The notes under the pieces were generated by a model that saw only the letters and a list, made by a program, of their open reading frames with translations, did no database searches and was not told where the DNA came from. Shown one piece after another: positions 62,618 to 64,000 of a stretch of DNA of 64,000 nucleotides (position 1 is its first letter; each line of letters begins with the position of its first letter). The translations under genes were made by a program, and so were the position numbers. Source of the DNA: Rhodococcus triatomae BKS 15-14 (GTDB lineage: Bacteria > Actinomycetota > Actinomycetes > Mycobacteriales > Mycobacteriaceae); NCBI GenBank assembly GCA_000341795.1, contig AODO01000020.1, positions 79,222-143,221 of the forward strand. The letters run 5' to 3'.

Positions 62618-64000
62618 ATGCGTCTGCCGCTGGCGCTTCGCGCCGCAATCCTGGCCTCTGCCACCTTCCTCACGGCCGGCGCACTCGCGCAGGCCGCCCC
62701 GCGTGAACCCCTGGTGACCGAGAAGCAGGTGACGCAACTCCCCGCCGAGCTGGTGGAAGCGATTGCGCGCGACCTGAAGATGACCCCGCAGCAGTACCTC
62801 GAGCGCGCCGAGCTCGCGCAACGCCTCGGCTCCTACGCCGACGAACTGCGCCAGTCCGAGCCCGAGACGTTCGCAGGATCGTGGATCGCCACCGACGGGC
62901 GTCCGATTGTCGCCGTCACCACGACCGAGGCGGCACAGCGGGTGTCGGCGGCAGGCTACGGCACCCACATGGCCGCGGTCTCGGAACGGCAGCTCGAGAA
63001 CGCCCGCGGCCAGCTCAACCAGTGGATCACCACGCTTCCGAAGGACGTGTCCGCACAGGTCAACTCGACCTCGATCGACGTGCTGAACAACCAGGTCGTC
63101 ATCGATGTCGTCAACAGCCCGGTCGGCCGCGCCCTGAACCTCCCCACACTTCTCGCGCAACTCAAGGTGATCGTCTCCCCGGGTGGCGGTGGCCCCGTCG
63201 ACCCGCGGCCCCAGGGCGGTGACACCTACGTCACCACCGCGACACCGCTGACGCCGGAGACGCCGACCGAATCGATCGGTCTGTGCTCGTTCGGCTTCAA
63301 CGCGGTCGGTGCGGACGGCGGCGCGTACAACCTCAGCGCCGGTCACTGCGACCCCGCCCAGGAGAAGGAGGGCGTCGCCAGCGGCTCCCCCGTGTACCTG
63401 CCCAACCCCGCGAACATCGATCGCAGCAGCCAGATCGGCACCTTCGAGCACTCCGAGATGGGCGAGGAGGCCGGCGGCCTGGACTACTCGGTGATCCGCC
63501 TGAACAAGGCGGGTGTCGACGCGGGCCTCGACCAGCCGACCGTCCGCGGCGCGAACGGCACCACCGTCACCGTCACGGGCACCGCGCGCCCGGTCGTCGG
63601 GGCCCCGATCTGCAAGTCCGGTCAGTCCTCCGCGTTCACCTGCGGCATCGTGCTCGCCGACGCCGTCGACGTGCCGCTGGACATGGCGAACGGCACCTCC
63701 CGTCTCGTGCGCGGGTTCGCCGGGTCGACGTGCACCCTCAGCGGCGACAGCGGCGGCGCGATCCTCACCGGCACGCGAGCGCTCGGCATCTCCTCCGGGT
63801 CGAATGCGAGCGGCGCCCCGAACTGCAACGAGGCGAATCTGGTCCTGGCGCTGGACGGCGGCACCGCGAGCATCGGCATTCCGATCGAGAACATCGTCGA
63901 CCGCGCCAATGCCACACTCGGCCACGACCTCCAGGTGCGCACCCAGGCCGCACCGGCCGAAACCCCGGCCAGTGCTGATTCCAGGGCGCTCCTCGTCTGA
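62618..64000 (+). CDS. Secreted S1-family serine protease
   Basis: A 460-residue chymotrypsin-fold protease related to alpha-lytic/streptogrisin enzymes. A signal peptide (AILASATFLTAGALAQA) ends near residue 27, a pro-region of about 170 residues follows (QQYLERAELAQRLGSYADEL is typical of these prosegments), then the catalytic triad: His in LSAGHCD, Asp in LDYSVIR, Ser in SGDSGGAI. Cysteine pairs frame the domain. AGAAGG precedes ATG 62618. The stop codon is the last triplet of the window. It may process the repeat-rich envelope proteins of the neighbouring genes, but that is speculation. Confidence 0.93.
   Translation: MRLPLALRAAILASATFLTAGALAQAAPREPLVTEKQVTQLPAELVEAIARDLKMTPQQYLERAELAQRLGSYADELRQSEPETFAGSWIATDGRPIVAVTTTEAAQRVSAAGYGTHMAAVSERQLENARGQLNQWITTLPKDVSAQVNSTSIDVLNNQVVIDVVNSPVGRALNLPTLLAQLKVIVSPGGGGPVDPRPQGGDTYVTTATPLTPETPTESIGLCSFGFNAVGADGGAYNLSAGHCDPAQEKEGVASGSPVYLPNPANIDRSSQIGTFEHSEMGEEAGGLDYSVIRLNKAGVDAGLDQPTVRGANGTTVTVTGTARPVVGAPICKSGQSSAFTCGIVLADAVDVPLDMANGTSRLVRGFAGSTCTLSGDSGGAILTGTRALGISSGSNASGAPNCNEANLVLALDGGTASIGIPIENIVDRANATLGHDLQVRTQAAPAETPASADSRALLV

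Overview
The window is high-GC actinobacterial DNA. It looks like a chromosomal segment of a mycolic-acid-containing member of the Mycobacteriales, most likely Rhodococcus or a close relative. The evidence is a ten-gene mce operon, an iniBAC cluster, an encapsulin/DyP pair, a monomeric isocitrate dehydrogenase, HspR/HAIR heat-shock control, frequent GTG starts with 4-base stop/start overlaps, and gene neighbourhoods (TrmH-pyrE-Rv0383c-like-clpB; dnaK-grpE-dnaJ-hspR near iniBAC) that I recall from the Mycobacterium tuberculosis Rv0339c-Rv0385 region. No rRNA, tRNA, CRISPR array, insertion sequence or prophage was recognised.

Region by region. 1-5.2 kb (minus): a truncated DUF6194-like gene, a GH76 glycosidase, a TrmH/SpoU methyltransferase, two tiny paralogous genes resembling corynebacterial PorA/PorH channel peptides, a lipoprotein, an SDR oxidoreductase and a YhhN membrane protein. 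5.2-8.7 kb: trpF (plus) facing a galK-galT pair and pyrE. 8.8-15 kb (minus): LemA-like protein, Rv0383c-like protein, a repeat-rich membrane protein, a FadR-type regulator and clpB with a HAIR operator. 15.2-17.2 kb (plus): a Tat-exported sulfatase. 17.2-26.5 kb (minus): a complete compact mce operon (two YrbE permeases, six MCE proteins, two accessory membrane proteins) facing a TetR gene, with palindromic operators between them. 27.3-30.1 kb (plus): ppnP and icd. 30.2-35.4 kb: a GT-C-like membrane protein, an alpha/beta hydrolase, an acyl-CoA synthetase and a ferredoxin-reductase-like protein. 35.4-41.5 kb (minus): a branched-chain amino acid type ABC transporter with a fused LivM-LivG protein, and a globin-FAD/NAD oxidoreductase. 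41.8-46 kb (minus): the dnaK-grpE-dnaJ-hspR operon with two HAIR operators. 46.2-48.2 kb: a P450 divergent from a TetR gene around a 17-bp palindrome.

48.2-64 kb is the most unusual part. An iniBAC operon (Gly/Ala repeat protein plus two dynamin-like GTPases) diverges from a membrane-anchored Hsp70-like ATPase and an 820-residue ATPase/LuxR regulator. An encapsulin-DyP peroxidase operon follows. It diverges from a second membrane-anchored Hsp70-like ATPase and a secreted S1-family protease, whose stop codon is the last codon of the window. IniB and the first Hsp70-like protein share Gly-rich low-complexity character. I infer that this block is an envelope-stress module coupling dynamin-like membrane remodelling to Hsp70-like membrane ATPases; only the iniBAC and encapsulin parts match systems I know.
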